Of a stretch of DNA of 64,000 nucleotides, positions 47,466-56,105 are shown in pieces. Position 1 is the stretch's first letter, and each line of letters opens with the position of its first letter. The stretch is from contig JAHRVQ010000047.1 of assembly GCA_019090615.1 (NCBI GenBank), forward strand, positions 57,691 to 121,690, read 5' to 3'. Below the pieces are notes generated by a model. That model was not told the origin of the DNA. It saw only the letters and a program-made list of their open reading frames with translations, and made no database searches. The translations under genes were made by a program, and so were the position numbers. Origin of the DNA: Pseudomonadales bacterium (lineage in GTDB: Bacteria > Pseudomonadota > Gammaproteobacteria > Pseudomonadales > Azotimanducaceae).

Positions 47466-47855
47466 TTAATGTTTAGCTGAGCTGTTTACAGGCGCTGCTG
47501 CCAGTTTATCAGCGACCCAGTATTTAAAACCAACGATATCCGACTGGTCGCATTCATGGATTAAAAAACCGAGCCGAATATCACAGTTATTGGGTTCAAC
47601 AGCGGTCCATTTAACCTCTCCAGTGAGGAATATTGGTGCCGCATTAGGCAGGTCAAGGCATAAGCGCAGGATAGAACCCACCGCGATGTGCTGGTCCACC
47701 ACCACTTGAATACCGTTGGCCGACAAGTCTGAACTGCTGCAAATGACGACTTTCTGCTGGGTGTTGAGACTAGAATCTAGTAATTCGATGATCACCGTTT
47801 CTTCTATTCTAAGCCGGTGTTCTATTCGGTGGTCATTTTCCGGTGAGGTCGTCAT
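47466..47855 (-). CDS. PilZ-domain protein
   Basis: A 129-residue single-domain PilZ protein. Cyclic-di-GMP contact motifs are the R-x3-R type cluster in HRIEHRLRIEE near residues 10-20 and SDLSANGIQVVV (the D/N-x-S-x-x-G motif), followed by GSILRLCLDLP and a GEVKW strand. It would bind c-di-GMP and pass the signal to a partner. The gene starts inside the 3' end of the DUF1631 gene (23-bp overlap), so the two are translated together and the DUF1631 protein is the likely partner. Confidence 0.85.
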   Translation of the reverse strand: MTTSPENDHRIEHRLRIEETVIIELLDSSLNTQQKVVICSSSDLSANGIQVVVDQHIAVGSILRLCLDLPNAAPIFLTGEVKWTAVEPNNCDIRLGFLIHECDQSDIVGFKYWVADKLAAAPVNSSAKH

Positions 47856-49674
47856 AACTTTTGTTCCTGTCCAGTCTTAATTTTGTCACTACTTCAGCCA
47901 GCGCATCTTCGAACCCCTTACCATCCTGGTTAAACTGAGCCTCGCCATCGGTGAGTAACTGGGCCAGTTGCTGGCTATTAAATTCACCGATTTTGATGCC
48001 GTCTGGATCGATGAAAATCATTCTGTCGGTGCGCTTATTTCTAACCGCCAACCGGGCTTGCTGATAGTCGCCGGATTTTGTACGTAGTTTTAAATAATGA
48101 CCTGCGGTCAGGCCGCGTACCTGCTGGGTAACTTCCTTGCTGTATTCATTGAGCCTGGCTGCACTAGTGCTGCTGGCATCTACGCTTGACTGCGAAGCTA
48201 ATTCTGAAGAGTTTGTTGGCTCAGCTTCAACCGGCTGCTGGCGGGTGTTTTCTGGTTGGTCGGTAGCATTGTTTGCGCTCGCCAGTGCATTTGCTTCCTG
48301 CAGGGCTTTTTGACGGGAGGCGTCGCGCGCCTGATCCGCCCGTCTAACCATTATTTTACGATCTGCAATAAGCTTTTGATAGTCTTCATATTCCGTCGTT
48401 ATGGCGGCATAGAACTGGCTGAAAGTCGATGAAAACATGGCGCCACTATTAAGCGGTCGCGCAACTCGGGATGAAAGGTAGTAGGCAAATTCAGCAAAAC
48501 TTTTTTGCAGCACGCGCATGCCATTTCTATTGGTAAATAACAGTTGGTTAATGTCGTCGAGTTTAAGAATTAATTTAATGCGAATGGGCGGCTGACCGGC
48601 TTCTTCGAAAGCAAACCATTGGCCGGTTTTAAGTGCATCGATTTTGCGTAAAAGTACTCGGCTTACCCTGGAGCCAGCCATAACAGACCGCTCATCTGGC
48701 AGTGGTTGGAATGCCACGTATTGGAGTTGTTGGTCGCTAATTATGGCCACATGATCCTGCTCTATCGCGATCAGGGCAACGTCGATTGCGGCATGGTCGT
48801 GCTCAAGGGCTACTAATAGTTCTTTTATCTCATTCGGCAGATGTTCAATAATACTATATAGGCGTTGATTCTGATCGGCAGCATCAGCGCTATCAGGGTC
48901 GATAGGCTGATAGGTCCAGACGATGGTTTCGGTCAGCTTTTCAGCACGCTGCCAGGCCTCGCTATTGATACCATGGGTGTGGATGATGAGCTGCAGCGAG
49001 TCATGCCAGGGGCCGTGTAGAAATTCGATGAAATTCTGCGAGATTAATTTGTCCTGGGTGGCCCGATTTATCATCGCCGCGCTAAGGTTTTTTGTTTGCT
49101 GGCTGCGCATGATACCGGTTTCTGTATCTGCCAGGCGTTGTTCCAGCCTGAGTATCCGATTACTTTCTTTGTCGAGGAAATTGCTAATATCTTCGTTGAT
49201 GGTACTGGCATTCATATCAAGCGGACTAATCGCCTGAAGGCTTTGCTGCAGTTTATCCCGCAAATTATTGCCGGCCAGGCCAAGATCTGGGGTCCAGCCA
49301 ATCAGGCCTTCGCTCAGACGGTCAAGAATAATAAGCACCGTGGTTTTTTTACTGAGCGGCAAGCTTGGGTCCATTAGCATATGTGCAGCTACCCTGGGGA
49401 TGGCGTGACGTAATAACTGGTCTATGCAGGGTTCCATTAAGGTGAGTTTGAAAATAATTTTGCTGCAGGCATCCACGCAGGCCAGAATAGCGATGGCACT
49501 AGCGGGTAGCTGCCAGTCTGGGTGTTGCGCTTTAATTTGTGCCAGTAATGAATTTGTATCGGAAAAGCTTTGTATAGAAAGCACAAAGGCGATCAGGGTA
49601 TCTCTATCGGTATTACCTTGCGTGGGTTGGTTTTTTGCATAGCGATATATCAGGGCGTCTATAATTGGGTCCAT
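47833..49674 (-). CDS. DUF1631-like protein upstream of a PilZ gene
   Basis: A 613-residue soluble protein, resembling the DUF1631 family. It has a helical N-terminal half with LPLSKKTTVLIILDRLSEG, a middle part with SNRILRLEQRLADTETG, and a predicted PilZ-like beta region near GSRVSRVLLRKIDALKTGQW and FTNRNGMRVLQKSFAEFA. A low-complexity Ala/Gln/Ser linker (about 440-515) precedes a C-terminal KLRTKSGDYQQARLAVRNKR beta segment. DUF1631 proteins are often linked to PilZ domains. The 23-bp overlap with the PilZ gene argues that they work together in c-di-GMP signalling, but no direct function is known. Confidence 0.72.
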   Translation of the reverse strand: MDPIIDALIYRYAKNQPTQGNTDRDTLIAFVLSIQSFSDTNSLLAQIKAQHPDWQLPASAIAILACVDACSKIIFKLTLMEPCIDQLLRHAIPRVAAHMLMDPSLPLSKKTTVLIILDRLSEGLIGWTPDLGLAGNNLRDKLQQSLQAISPLDMNASTINEDISNFLDKESNRILRLEQRLADTETGIMRSQQTKNLSAAMINRATQDKLISQNFIEFLHGPWHDSLQLIIHTHGINSEAWQRAEKLTETIVWTYQPIDPDSADAADQNQRLYSIIEHLPNEIKELLVALEHDHAAIDVALIAIEQDHVAIISDQQLQYVAFQPLPDERSVMAGSRVSRVLLRKIDALKTGQWFAFEEAGQPPIRIKLILKLDDINQLLFTNRNGMRVLQKSFAEFAYYLSSRVARPLNSGAMFSSTFSQFYAAITTEYEDYQKLIADRKIMVRRADQARDASRQKALQEANALASANNATDQPENTRQQPVEAEPTNSSELASQSSVDASSTSAARLNEYSKEVTQQVRGLTAGHYLKLRTKSGDYQQARLAVRNKRTDRMIFIDPDGIKIGEFNSQQLAQLLTDGEAQFNQDGKGFEDALAEVVTKLRLDRNKSYDDLTGK

Positions 49675-49717
49675 GGTCTAATTGTAGTGCTTAATCCACG
49701 TAACAGCAGTGGCCTGC

Positions 49718-49771
49718 GTGAGAATAAGATAAATTGTGAGAAGAAGATAAGTTGTGACAATAAGGTAAAAT
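49718..49771 (+). repeat. Three 18-bp tandem repeats upstream of the DUF1631 gene
   Basis: GTGAGAATAAGATAAATT (49718-49735) is repeated with changes at 49736-49753 and 49754-49771. The array lies in the divergent promoter region between the DUF1631 gene and the alpha/beta hydrolase at 49928. Confidence 0.7.
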
Positions 49772-49927
49772 TTGAGCTAAACGTAAATTATGCCAAAAAG
49801 CTAAATTTGCTAGAGCTTAGCAACAAGACCTGGTTTATTATCGGCGGCGTTAATTTTGACGCTCAAATTAACGTTAAAGTTAAAAACGTGACATTTAGTT
49901 AGTACATATTCTAGAGACTGATTCAGC

Positions 49928-50800
49928 ATGACAACAGATAAAGCCAGCCCCACTTCCCATTCATTTTATTCTCAGCGGATGCGTTTGCATTATCTTGATT
50001 GGGGCAATCCCACTGCGCCACCGTTGCTACTTGTGCATGGTGGTCGAGATCATTGCCGCAACTGGGATTGGGTAGCGCAGGAACTACGGGATGAATACCA
50101 TATCCTGGCGCTGGATTTTCGTGGCCATGGTGACTCCGAATGGGTGCAGGGTGGTTCTTATGGCCATAGCGATTATATCTACGATGTTGCTCAGCTGGTG
50201 CATCAACAAAACCTGGCACCATTAAATATTATTGCCCATTCTTTAGGCGGTGCGGTATCGCTTCGCTATGCTGGTTTGTATCCAGAAAATATAAACAAGA
50301 TGGTGGTTATTGAAGGTACCGGTGGGCCGCCTTCGATTTATAGTTCTGAACTACCGCATATTAAAGTGCGGGAATGGATTGAGGCAATTCGTAAAACTGC
50401 TGGCCGAGTGCCTAAACGGTATGCGTCGCTGGATGATGCCTTTAGTCGAATGCATGCTGAAAATAGCCATCTACGCGAAGATCAGGCCAGGCACCTGACG
50501 TTACATGGCAGCAATCAGAATGAAGATGGCACCTACAGCTGGAAATTTGATAACTATACCCATGTTATGTCACCTTTTAATCTTACTGAGGATCAGACCC
50601 ATGATTTATGGGGCCGGATTGAAGCGCCGGTATTGCTGGTCAGTGGTCGGGAAAGTAACCTGGGGAAAGATAAGAAGGAACAGGCAGCGCAATATTTCCA
50701 GAACGCCCAGCATAAAATGGTGGAAGACGCTGGTCACTGGGTTCAACATGACCAACTGGATGAGTTCCTGGGCCTGACCCGCGAATTCTTCGCTGACTGA
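49928..50800 (+). CDS. Alpha/beta-fold hydrolase
   Basis: A 290-residue single-domain hydrolase. Key elements are the oxyanion motif LVHGGRDHCRNW (about 35-46), LDFRGHGDSEW, the nucleophile elbow AHSLGG with S105, and the catalytic histidine in EDAGHWVQHDQ near residue 267. It resembles small-molecule esterases or C-C bond hydrolases of the 2-hydroxymuconate-semialdehyde type, but the lid region (150-215) is not diagnostic. No signal peptide is present. It is isolated from its neighbours: DUF1631 is divergent, and the next gene is convergent 31 bp away. Confidence 0.85.
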   Translation: MTTDKASPTSHSFYSQRMRLHYLDWGNPTAPPLLLVHGGRDHCRNWDWVAQELRDEYHILALDFRGHGDSEWVQGGSYGHSDYIYDVAQLVHQQNLAPLNIIAHSLGGAVSLRYAGLYPENINKMVVIEGTGGPPSIYSSELPHIKVREWIEAIRKTAGRVPKRYASLDDAFSRMHAENSHLREDQARHLTLHGSNQNEDGTYSWKFDNYTHVMSPFNLTEDQTHDLWGRIEAPVLLVSGRESNLGKDKKEQAAQYFQNAQHKMVEDAGHWVQHDQLDEFLGLTREFFAD

Positions 50801-50831
50801 ACAGCCTTTTAGTCAACAGCCCTGAGCTGCT

Positions 50832-51938
50832 CTACTTTTTAGGAGCAACTGCCCCGAGCGAAGGGTCAAACCATTCAAGTAAGGCCGGCAATTCAGCTCT
50901 GGCGAAGCTATGTGACTGGCCGGGGATTTCTCGGTAAGTCACATCGACGCCAAGGCTGGTTAGCTGTTCATTGGCCAATCGTGCTGTTTCAACGGGAAAC
51001 ATCCAGTCTTCGGTGCCATGAACAAGATAAACAGGTTTGTCGATTGCGTGTCGAAGGTTGCCGGTGGTGGCAAGGTCAGGATGTAAAACACCAGAAAAGG
51101 GCGCGATATGGGTAAACGGGGAGTTTTCCTGGCAGGCTGCCATTAGCGCATAGGTTGCACCATCAGACATACCTGACAGGAGGATATGGTCGGCGTCAAT
51201 TTGCCAGTTTTGTTGCACAAACTTAATCGTCGACAGCAGCGCCGCAAGGTCATGTTCTTCGCCCATCAGTGACCAGGTATCCTGTTGTGAGGTGGGTGCT
51301 ATAACGATAAAACCTCGGCTCCTGGCTTCACGTACCCAGGACCATAAAAAATCCGCACCATGGCCGGTACCACCATGCAAAGCAACGACCAGGGCCGTGG
51401 GGCGGTCCAGGTTCTCGGGCACATAGGCAGAAAAACCACCGCGCTTATCGCGTTCGTTTTGAGCGCATAATAAGCCGGCTTTTTCTGGTTCTGCCTGCTG
51501 CATTGCATCAACCAGTTGTTGCAATAACTGCTTATTACCCCGTACCTTAGGTTCGAGAAAGTACTGATTAACGGGCGTGAGTACCGAGGCAAGTGGATAA
51601 ATTGCCTCCTGTGCCTTACAGTGCGCCCGCATAGCTTTCATTACATTGCTAAAATTGTCTTCATATTGTTTTAACCCAGCGTAGGCGCGCAACGTATAGG
51701 TGCAGGCATCGTTGATCATTGTTTCGAAATGCGCCAGGTGAGTTGGGAACGACAATTGCTTGAATTGATCGAAGGCCAAAATTAGCGCGTCACCAAAAGG
51801 CTTGATAAACTCAACCAGTTGCCCAGTGTGGGGCGGGTGTAGATTGCGTTGGACCTGCTCAAAAGCCTCCAGGGTGGTTAATAACTTTGGAATGAGCTGG
51901 GTAATTGCTTGTTCTAATTTATCGAGGTCTTCCGTCAT
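50832..51938 (-). CDS. Phospholipase/carboxylesterase-like hydrolase with helical N-terminal domain
   Basis: A 368-residue protein. The first ~165 residues are helical and of unknown type; the C-terminal ~200 residues form an alpha/beta hydrolase of the poly(3-hydroxybutyrate) depolymerase/phospholipase-carboxylesterase sort. Catalytic residues are S258 in SGMSDGATY, D311 in HGTEDWMFP, and H343 in PGQSHSF; the oxyanion segment is VALHGGTGHGADF. No signal peptide is seen. Its ATG (51936-51938) overlaps the plus-strand ATG of the pseudouridine synthase by two bases, so the promoters must lie inside the neighbouring coding sequence unless the latter starts further in. Confidence 0.8.
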   Translation of the reverse strand: MTEDLDKLEQAITQLIPKLLTTLEAFEQVQRNLHPPHTGQLVEFIKPFGDALILAFDQFKQLSFPTHLAHFETMINDACTYTLRAYAGLKQYEDNFSNVMKAMRAHCKAQEAIYPLASVLTPVNQYFLEPKVRGNKQLLQQLVDAMQQAEPEKAGLLCAQNERDKRGGFSAYVPENLDRPTALVVALHGGTGHGADFLWSWVREARSRGFIVIAPTSQQDTWSLMGEEHDLAALLSTIKFVQQNWQIDADHILLSGMSDGATYALMAACQENSPFTHIAPFSGVLHPDLATTGNLRHAIDKPVYLVHGTEDWMFPVETARLANEQLTSLGVDVTYREIPGQSHSFARAELPALLEWFDPSLGAVAPKK

Positions 51939-52761
51939 GGCAATCTCTGACCAAAAAGCCCACAGTAAAACAAATGGGATTTATTTGCAGCAGGAAAACG
52001 CTATCAATGGTAGCCGCAATATTTCACGGGAAACCAGCATAGTGCCTGAATACACAAATTATATACCACCACCCTGTAATGAGGCGGTGCAAACCCTGTA
52101 TGTGGACCAGGATATTATCGTCGTGGTTAAGCCGGCTGGGTTGTTATCGGTGCCGGGCAGGTTGCTGAAAGATTGCGTGGTCAATCGATTAATTTATGAT
52201 TACCCAGAAGTGGTTGTGGTGCATCGTCTGGATCTTGATACATCGGGTCTGCTGGTATTGGCGCTATCAAGATTAGCGCGGTCCGAGTTAAATCGACAAT
52301 TTCGCGAGCGGCGGGTTAAAAAGCAATATATTGCGCTGGTTTATGGCGCTATGCATCAGGATAGAGGCCAAATTGATCTGCCTATAGCGCCTGACCCTGA
52401 CAATCGACCAAGACAAAAAATAGATTTTGCAACGGGTAAACAATCATTAACCGAATATGAAGTTTTGGCCAGGGATGTGCCGATCCCTATTAATGGAGTT
52501 AATGCTGTAAATGCTGCGAATTCCGTAACTAACATCGCAACAAGCAACACAAGGCTGTTACTAAAACCTGTTACTGGCCGCAGCCATCAACTTCGGATTC
52601 ATCTGGCGAGTATTGGTTTTCCTATCTTGGGTTGTGATCTGTATGCGCATGCCACGGCGCTAAATGCCGTTGAGCGACTTTGTTTACATGCCAGCCAGCT
52701 TGAATTTGATCATCCAGCGACCGGCGAGCAGCTGGTATTTAATGCGCCTGTGCCGTATTGA
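51937..52761 (+). CDS. RluA-family pseudouridine synthase
   Basis: A pseudouridine synthase that isomerises uridine in RNA. The catalytic Asp is in HRLDLDTSGLLVLA; other family parts are VVKPAGLLSVPGR, KQYIALVYG and RSHQLRIHLASIGFPILGCDLY. I give the ATG at 51937, preceded by GAGG at good spacing; a GTG at 52042 (VPEYTNYIPPP) also has a purine-rich site and would match the length of short RluA-type homologues better, giving about 240 residues. A loop in the domain carries VNA-VNA-ANS-VTN (52499-52534), a 9-bp imperfect repeat that adds residues absent from typical members. The RNA target (rRNA or tRNA) cannot be decided. Confidence 0.85.
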   Translation: MAISDQKAHSKTNGIYLQQENAINGSRNISRETSIVPEYTNYIPPPCNEAVQTLYVDQDIIVVVKPAGLLSVPGRLLKDCVVNRLIYDYPEVVVVHRLDLDTSGLLVLALSRLARSELNRQFRERRVKKQYIALVYGAMHQDRGQIDLPIAPDPDNRPRQKIDFATGKQSLTEYEVLARDVPIPINGVNAVNAANSVTNIATSNTRLLLKPVTGRSHQLRIHLASIGFPILGCDLYAHATALNAVERLCLHASQLEFDHPATGEQLVFNAPVPY

Positions 52762-52781
52762 ATGCGGCGTCATCTCGGTTT

Positions 52782-53756
52782 TTAACCGGCTGGGGCCTTA
52801 TTGGCGATGACAATGGCGCGTCTGGGTGCTGGCAAGCCTTCAACCGTTAAATCTGGGTTATTAGGGTCAAGGAAGTCATTTAATGAGTGGAATGTCATCC
52901 ATTTAGTTGCTCGCTGTTCCTGGATGCTGGTTTGATTGATATCCACCGTTTTAATGTTGATAAAGCCGGTCCGTGCCAACCAGATTTCCAGCGCCCGGGC
53001 GCTGGGCAGAAACCAGACATTGGCCATGCTGGCGTAACGTCCAGCAGGGATCAATGTTTTGTCTGCATCACCTTCAATGATCAGGGTTTCCAGGATTAAT
53101 TCGCCGCCGGGCCGCAAAAAACTCTGTAGCTCTGTTAGGTGTTCAATGGGTGAGCGGCGGTGATACAAAACGCCTAAAGAAAATACGCTATCAAAACATT
53201 TAAATGGCGGCAAATGTTCACCCCGCAGTGGCAAATAATGCACCGGGATATCGCCAATAAAATGCTTCAGCAAATGGAATTGATAAAGGAACAGGCGGGT
53301 AGGGTCGATGCCTAACGCCAGTTGTGCACCGGCTGCATACATGCGCAACAGGTGATAACCATTGCCGCAACCAATGTCCAGTACCTTGCGGCCTGTCAAA
53401 TCCGATATATGCGGCAATATTCGTTGCCATTTCCAGTCAGAACGCCATTCGGTGTCGATTTCAGTACCAAAAAGATTATACGGGCCTTTGCGCCAGGGCA
53501 AAAACTGCTTAAGGATGGGCGCAATTGAAACCTCTATTTCACTTGCCTGGCCGATTTCCGGGCAATTTTTATCCAGCTGAATATGTTGTGCAGGTTGATT
53601 CGGCAGTGCCTGTAGGGCGTTATCCCATTCCTTTGCACGGCCATGTTTTATGGCTCTAAAATGCTGCTCCAGGAGCGCATTAAGTGCCGCATGAAACGGC
53701 TTGAGGAAGGGGTCTGTGGTGCTAAAAAATGCTTTGAAATAGGGGTCGATGGACAC
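52782..53756 (-). CDS. cmoB: tRNA U34 carboxymethyltransferase CmoB
   Basis: A 324-residue CmoB. It transfers the carboxymethyl group of carboxy-S-adenosylmethionine to 5-hydroxyuridine at tRNA position 34, making cmo5U. Evidence is the N-terminal DPFLKPFHAALNALLEQH region, the conserved LPWRKGPYNLFGTEIDTEWRSD, cofactor motif VLDIGCGNGYHLLRM, GIDPTRLFLYQF, and FDSVFSLGVLYHRRSP. It follows cmoA with one membrane-protein gene inserted between; all three run leftward with short gaps (12 bp to the middle gene). Confidence 0.95.
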   Translation of the reverse strand: MSIDPYFKAFFSTTDPFLKPFHAALNALLEQHFRAIKHGRAKEWDNALQALPNQPAQHIQLDKNCPEIGQASEIEVSIAPILKQFLPWRKGPYNLFGTEIDTEWRSDWKWQRILPHISDLTGRKVLDIGCGNGYHLLRMYAAGAQLALGIDPTRLFLYQFHLLKHFIGDIPVHYLPLRGEHLPPFKCFDSVFSLGVLYHRRSPIEHLTELQSFLRPGGELILETLIIEGDADKTLIPAGRYASMANVWFLPSARALEIWLARTGFINIKTVDINQTSIQEQRATKWMTFHSLNDFLDPNNPDLTVEGLPAPRRAIVIANKAPAG

Positions 53757-53767
53757 GGGACTTAATC

Positions 53768-54307
53768 TTAAGGGGTGGATATGATCTGAATATGTTCAAC
53801 CAGTTCTTCAAAGGCCGCATAGGATTGGCTGATGATATCTTTGAGCCAAAACGTCGCCAACAGATAGGTGGACCTTTGTAGCCAAAGCGATAATAGCAGC
53901 AGGGTTAAAGGCTCGGCTAATTTCAGCTCTGTGGTAAATACCAGTGTCGCGGCGGCGACCAATGGGATGGTACCAATTAACCAGCCACCCTGATTACTGG
54001 TAAAACCATACACAACGATCCAGAAAATACCTGAGGCAGGGATGATAAAACTTGCAGCGGTGGCGTCATAGTGGGCATAGACAGAGTACATATAACAGGT
54101 GAATACCGCCGGCGCGGCAATCGCGAATAGCAAAATGAGCAGCTTTTTTAAGGTGACCGAGCGGCCAGTTGTTTGTTCGATATTATGCCTTGAGAGGTGC
54201 GTGAAAAATTGCCGAGCAACATCTTTAGAAATTTCTATATCAATGTTGCCGGCCTTTCGGTCAGTCATCAAGTTGTTATAATCTTGTTCAGACAAATATT
54301 TTGGCAT
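53768..54307 (-). CDS. Uncharacterised membrane protein inserted between cmoA and cmoB
   Basis: A 179-residue protein with a soluble N terminus (~65 residues, including SEQDYNNLMTDRKAGNI and FTHLSRHNIEQ) and about four hydrophobic segments: KLLILLFAIAAPAVFTCYMY, ASFIIPASGIFWIVVYGF, WLIGTIPLVAAATLVFTTEL and the PLTLLLLSLWLQRSTYL stretch. Charged residues before the first helix are typical of an inner-membrane protein. I do not recognise the family. In most gammaproteobacteria cmoA and cmoB are adjacent; this gene splits them with gaps of 43 and 11 bp, so it is probably co-transcribed. Confidence 0.7.
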   Translation of the reverse strand: MPKYLSEQDYNNLMTDRKAGNIDIEISKDVARQFFTHLSRHNIEQTTGRSVTLKKLLILLFAIAAPAVFTCYMYSVYAHYDATAASFIIPASGIFWIVVYGFTSNQGGWLIGTIPLVAAATLVFTTELKLAEPLTLLLLSLWLQRSTYLLATFWLKDIISQSYAAFEELVEHIQIISTP

Positions 54308-54350
54308 GGTTAGTCATACGCTCTTGTTAGGCTTGTGGTCTGCGACCAGG

Positions 54351-55073
54351 TTACTTAATTGCCAGAAAAGCTGCGAAATTCAGACAGCGGCTGATTAATT
54401 GAGATTCTGCAAAGCCTGCCTGGCGTAATCTTTGCAGATGCTCCTGTTCTGAATTTGGCACCAGGACATTTTCTAGTGCGGCGCGTTTCTGAGCGATTTC
54501 AAGATCACTATAACCTTGGTATTTCTTAAATTCATGGTGCAGATCGGTCATTAGATCTTGTTTTTCGATGTTATTGAAACTTATTTTTTCGGCCAATATG
54601 AGTATGCCGCCCGGGTTAATGCCGGTCGCTATACGTTGTAACACGGCTTGTCGTTCTGCATCAGGAATAAACTGCAGGGTGAAATTAATCACCACAATTG
54701 ACGCATTTTCAATTTTGGTCTGTTGTAGGCTTTGCTCGATAATCGCAACGCTCGCCTGGCTATGATCCCGCGCCATATTAGCGCGACAACGTTCTACCAT
54801 TGCGGCAGAATTATCGATGCCAAACAAATGACACGATTGCGGTAAATGCTGCCTGATCCTTAAGGTGGCAGCGCCTAGTGAACAGCCCAGATCATAGCAA
54901 TTTGTATCCGCCATGGCATATTTTTCTGTTAGAACACCAATAAGATCCAGGATAAGCGGATAGCCGGGCACTGAACGATTAATCATGTTTTCGAATACAT
55001 CGGCAACTGTTGCGTCAAATCGAAACCGATTCACCTGAGTAATAGGCTGGGAATATACTGTGTCTTTTTTCAT
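54351..55073 (-). CDS. cmoA: Carboxy-S-adenosylmethionine synthase CmoA
   Basis: A 240-residue CmoA. It converts SAM and prephenate to carboxy-SAM, the donor used by CmoB. Signatures are FRFDATVADVFENMINRSVP near the N terminus, the glycine-rich YDLGCSLGAATLRI, FGIDNSAAMVERCR, INFTLQFIP and LAEKISFNN. Length and motif order match known CmoA. First gene of the cmoA-membrane protein-cmoB cluster, with a 362-bp upstream gap holding its promoter. Confidence 0.95.
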   Translation of the reverse strand: MKKDTVYSQPITQVNRFRFDATVADVFENMINRSVPGYPLILDLIGVLTEKYAMADTNCYDLGCSLGAATLRIRQHLPQSCHLFGIDNSAAMVERCRANMARDHSQASVAIIEQSLQQTKIENASIVVINFTLQFIPDAERQAVLQRIATGINPGGILILAEKISFNNIEKQDLMTDLHHEFKKYQGYSDLEIAQKRAALENVLVPNSEQEHLQRLRQAGFAESQLISRCLNFAAFLAIK

Positions 55074-55435
55074 GGTTAGTGGCTAGTTGATGGGCGGCCG
55101 AACTGTGCAGTTTACTTGAAAGGCAGGATAAAAAGTATTTATTAAAAGATCAGGACCAGGACCAGGACCAGGCTCAGGCAATTTTGCGGCGTAGGGCGTA
55201 GAGACAAAACTTAACCCTACATTCATCACGAGGATAGTGTAGATTAAATTTCTAGTAGACTGATATGATGTTGCAATGGCGTGCCTTAGCGTATTGATTG
55301 GGTAAGATAATAGGGTAAAGGGTACGTTTTGGGTTGAAGGAAGATATTATCACTGCTCTGGGTGTATATCCTTGAGTATAACCTGGCTTGAGAAATAGCG
55401 GTAAATAGCCTGATCAGGAAGAATAGGCAGTTTAT
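55074..55435. other. 362-bp divergent intergenic region with 6-bp microrepeats
   Basis: Between cmoA and the HNH gene. A CAGGAC hexamer is repeated three times with a diverged fourth copy (about 55151-55177). No gene or hairpin-T terminator is seen; it must hold both promoters. Confidence 0.5.
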
Positions 55436-56005
55436 ATGAGTGTAAGGATCTTACGGATAAATACAGCGGGTTCGCCCATTGAATGGCTCAGTTGGCAGGA
55501 TGCAGTATGCCTACATGCGCGTGAGTTGGTTAGTTGGACCTACGGTGACATTGTTATGGCGGTGCATGGTGGACATTCAAAATTGAATGGTGAACAAACC
55601 GTGGTGGAGCTCAATAGTATTATTGCCTGTAAGGGTAAGGTTTATTTTAATAACCGTAAATCGCCGCCACTCACCAATAGCGCCTTGTTTCGGCGCGACC
55701 AGAACCTCTGCCTGTATTGCGGTAAGCATTTTCAGGATGTGAGTTTAAGCAGGGACCATGTGCATCCGCTTTCAAGAGGCGGGCGTGATAACTGGAACAA
55801 TGTGGTCACCGCATGCAAACGCTGCAATGCGCGTAAAGGCAGCGCTTTGCTGGATGAAATTGGCATGCAATTGTGTGCTTTACCTTTTCAGCCAAATCAT
55901 GCTGAATACCTGGCCTTGTCTCATAGTGGCCGGATTTTAGGCGATCAGATGGCTTTTTTGCGGCGTCAGTTTTCTGCCAATAGCCGGTTGTTATTGGCCT
56001 CTTAA
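55436..56005 (+). CDS. HNH endonuclease family protein
   Basis: A 189-residue protein with a zinc-stabilised HNH nuclease core: CLYCGKHF (C-x2-C), SLSRDHVHPLSRGG with the active-site His pair, NNVVTACKRCNARKG (N and second C-x2-C). The N-terminal half (residues 1-70, with GSPIEWLSWQDAVCLHARELV) is the arrangement of the widespread chromosomal HNH proteins also found outside mobile elements. DNA cleavage is the family activity; the cellular role is unknown. No restriction-modification gene is adjacent, so it is not clearly defence-related. Confidence 0.85.
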   Translation: MSVRILRINTAGSPIEWLSWQDAVCLHARELVSWTYGDIVMAVHGGHSKLNGEQTVVELNSIIACKGKVYFNNRKSPPLTNSALFRRDQNLCLYCGKHFQDVSLSRDHVHPLSRGGRDNWNNVVTACKRCNARKGSALLDEIGMQLCALPFQPNHAEYLALSHSGRILGDQMAFLRRQFSANSRLLLAS

Positions 56006-56105
56006 AACAATTTATCAGATCGTTAGCGGCTGTGTTTGCCCCGCGTTTATAGGGTATTATATAGCGTTCACCGAGTATTTACTTAGCGATTTATATGGCC
56101 TTTAT

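Noticed and set aside
49570..49902. 110-codon rightward frame over the 18-bp repeats
   Set aside because: It starts inside the divergent DUF1631 gene and its lysine/asparagine-rich content follows from the AT-rich repeats.
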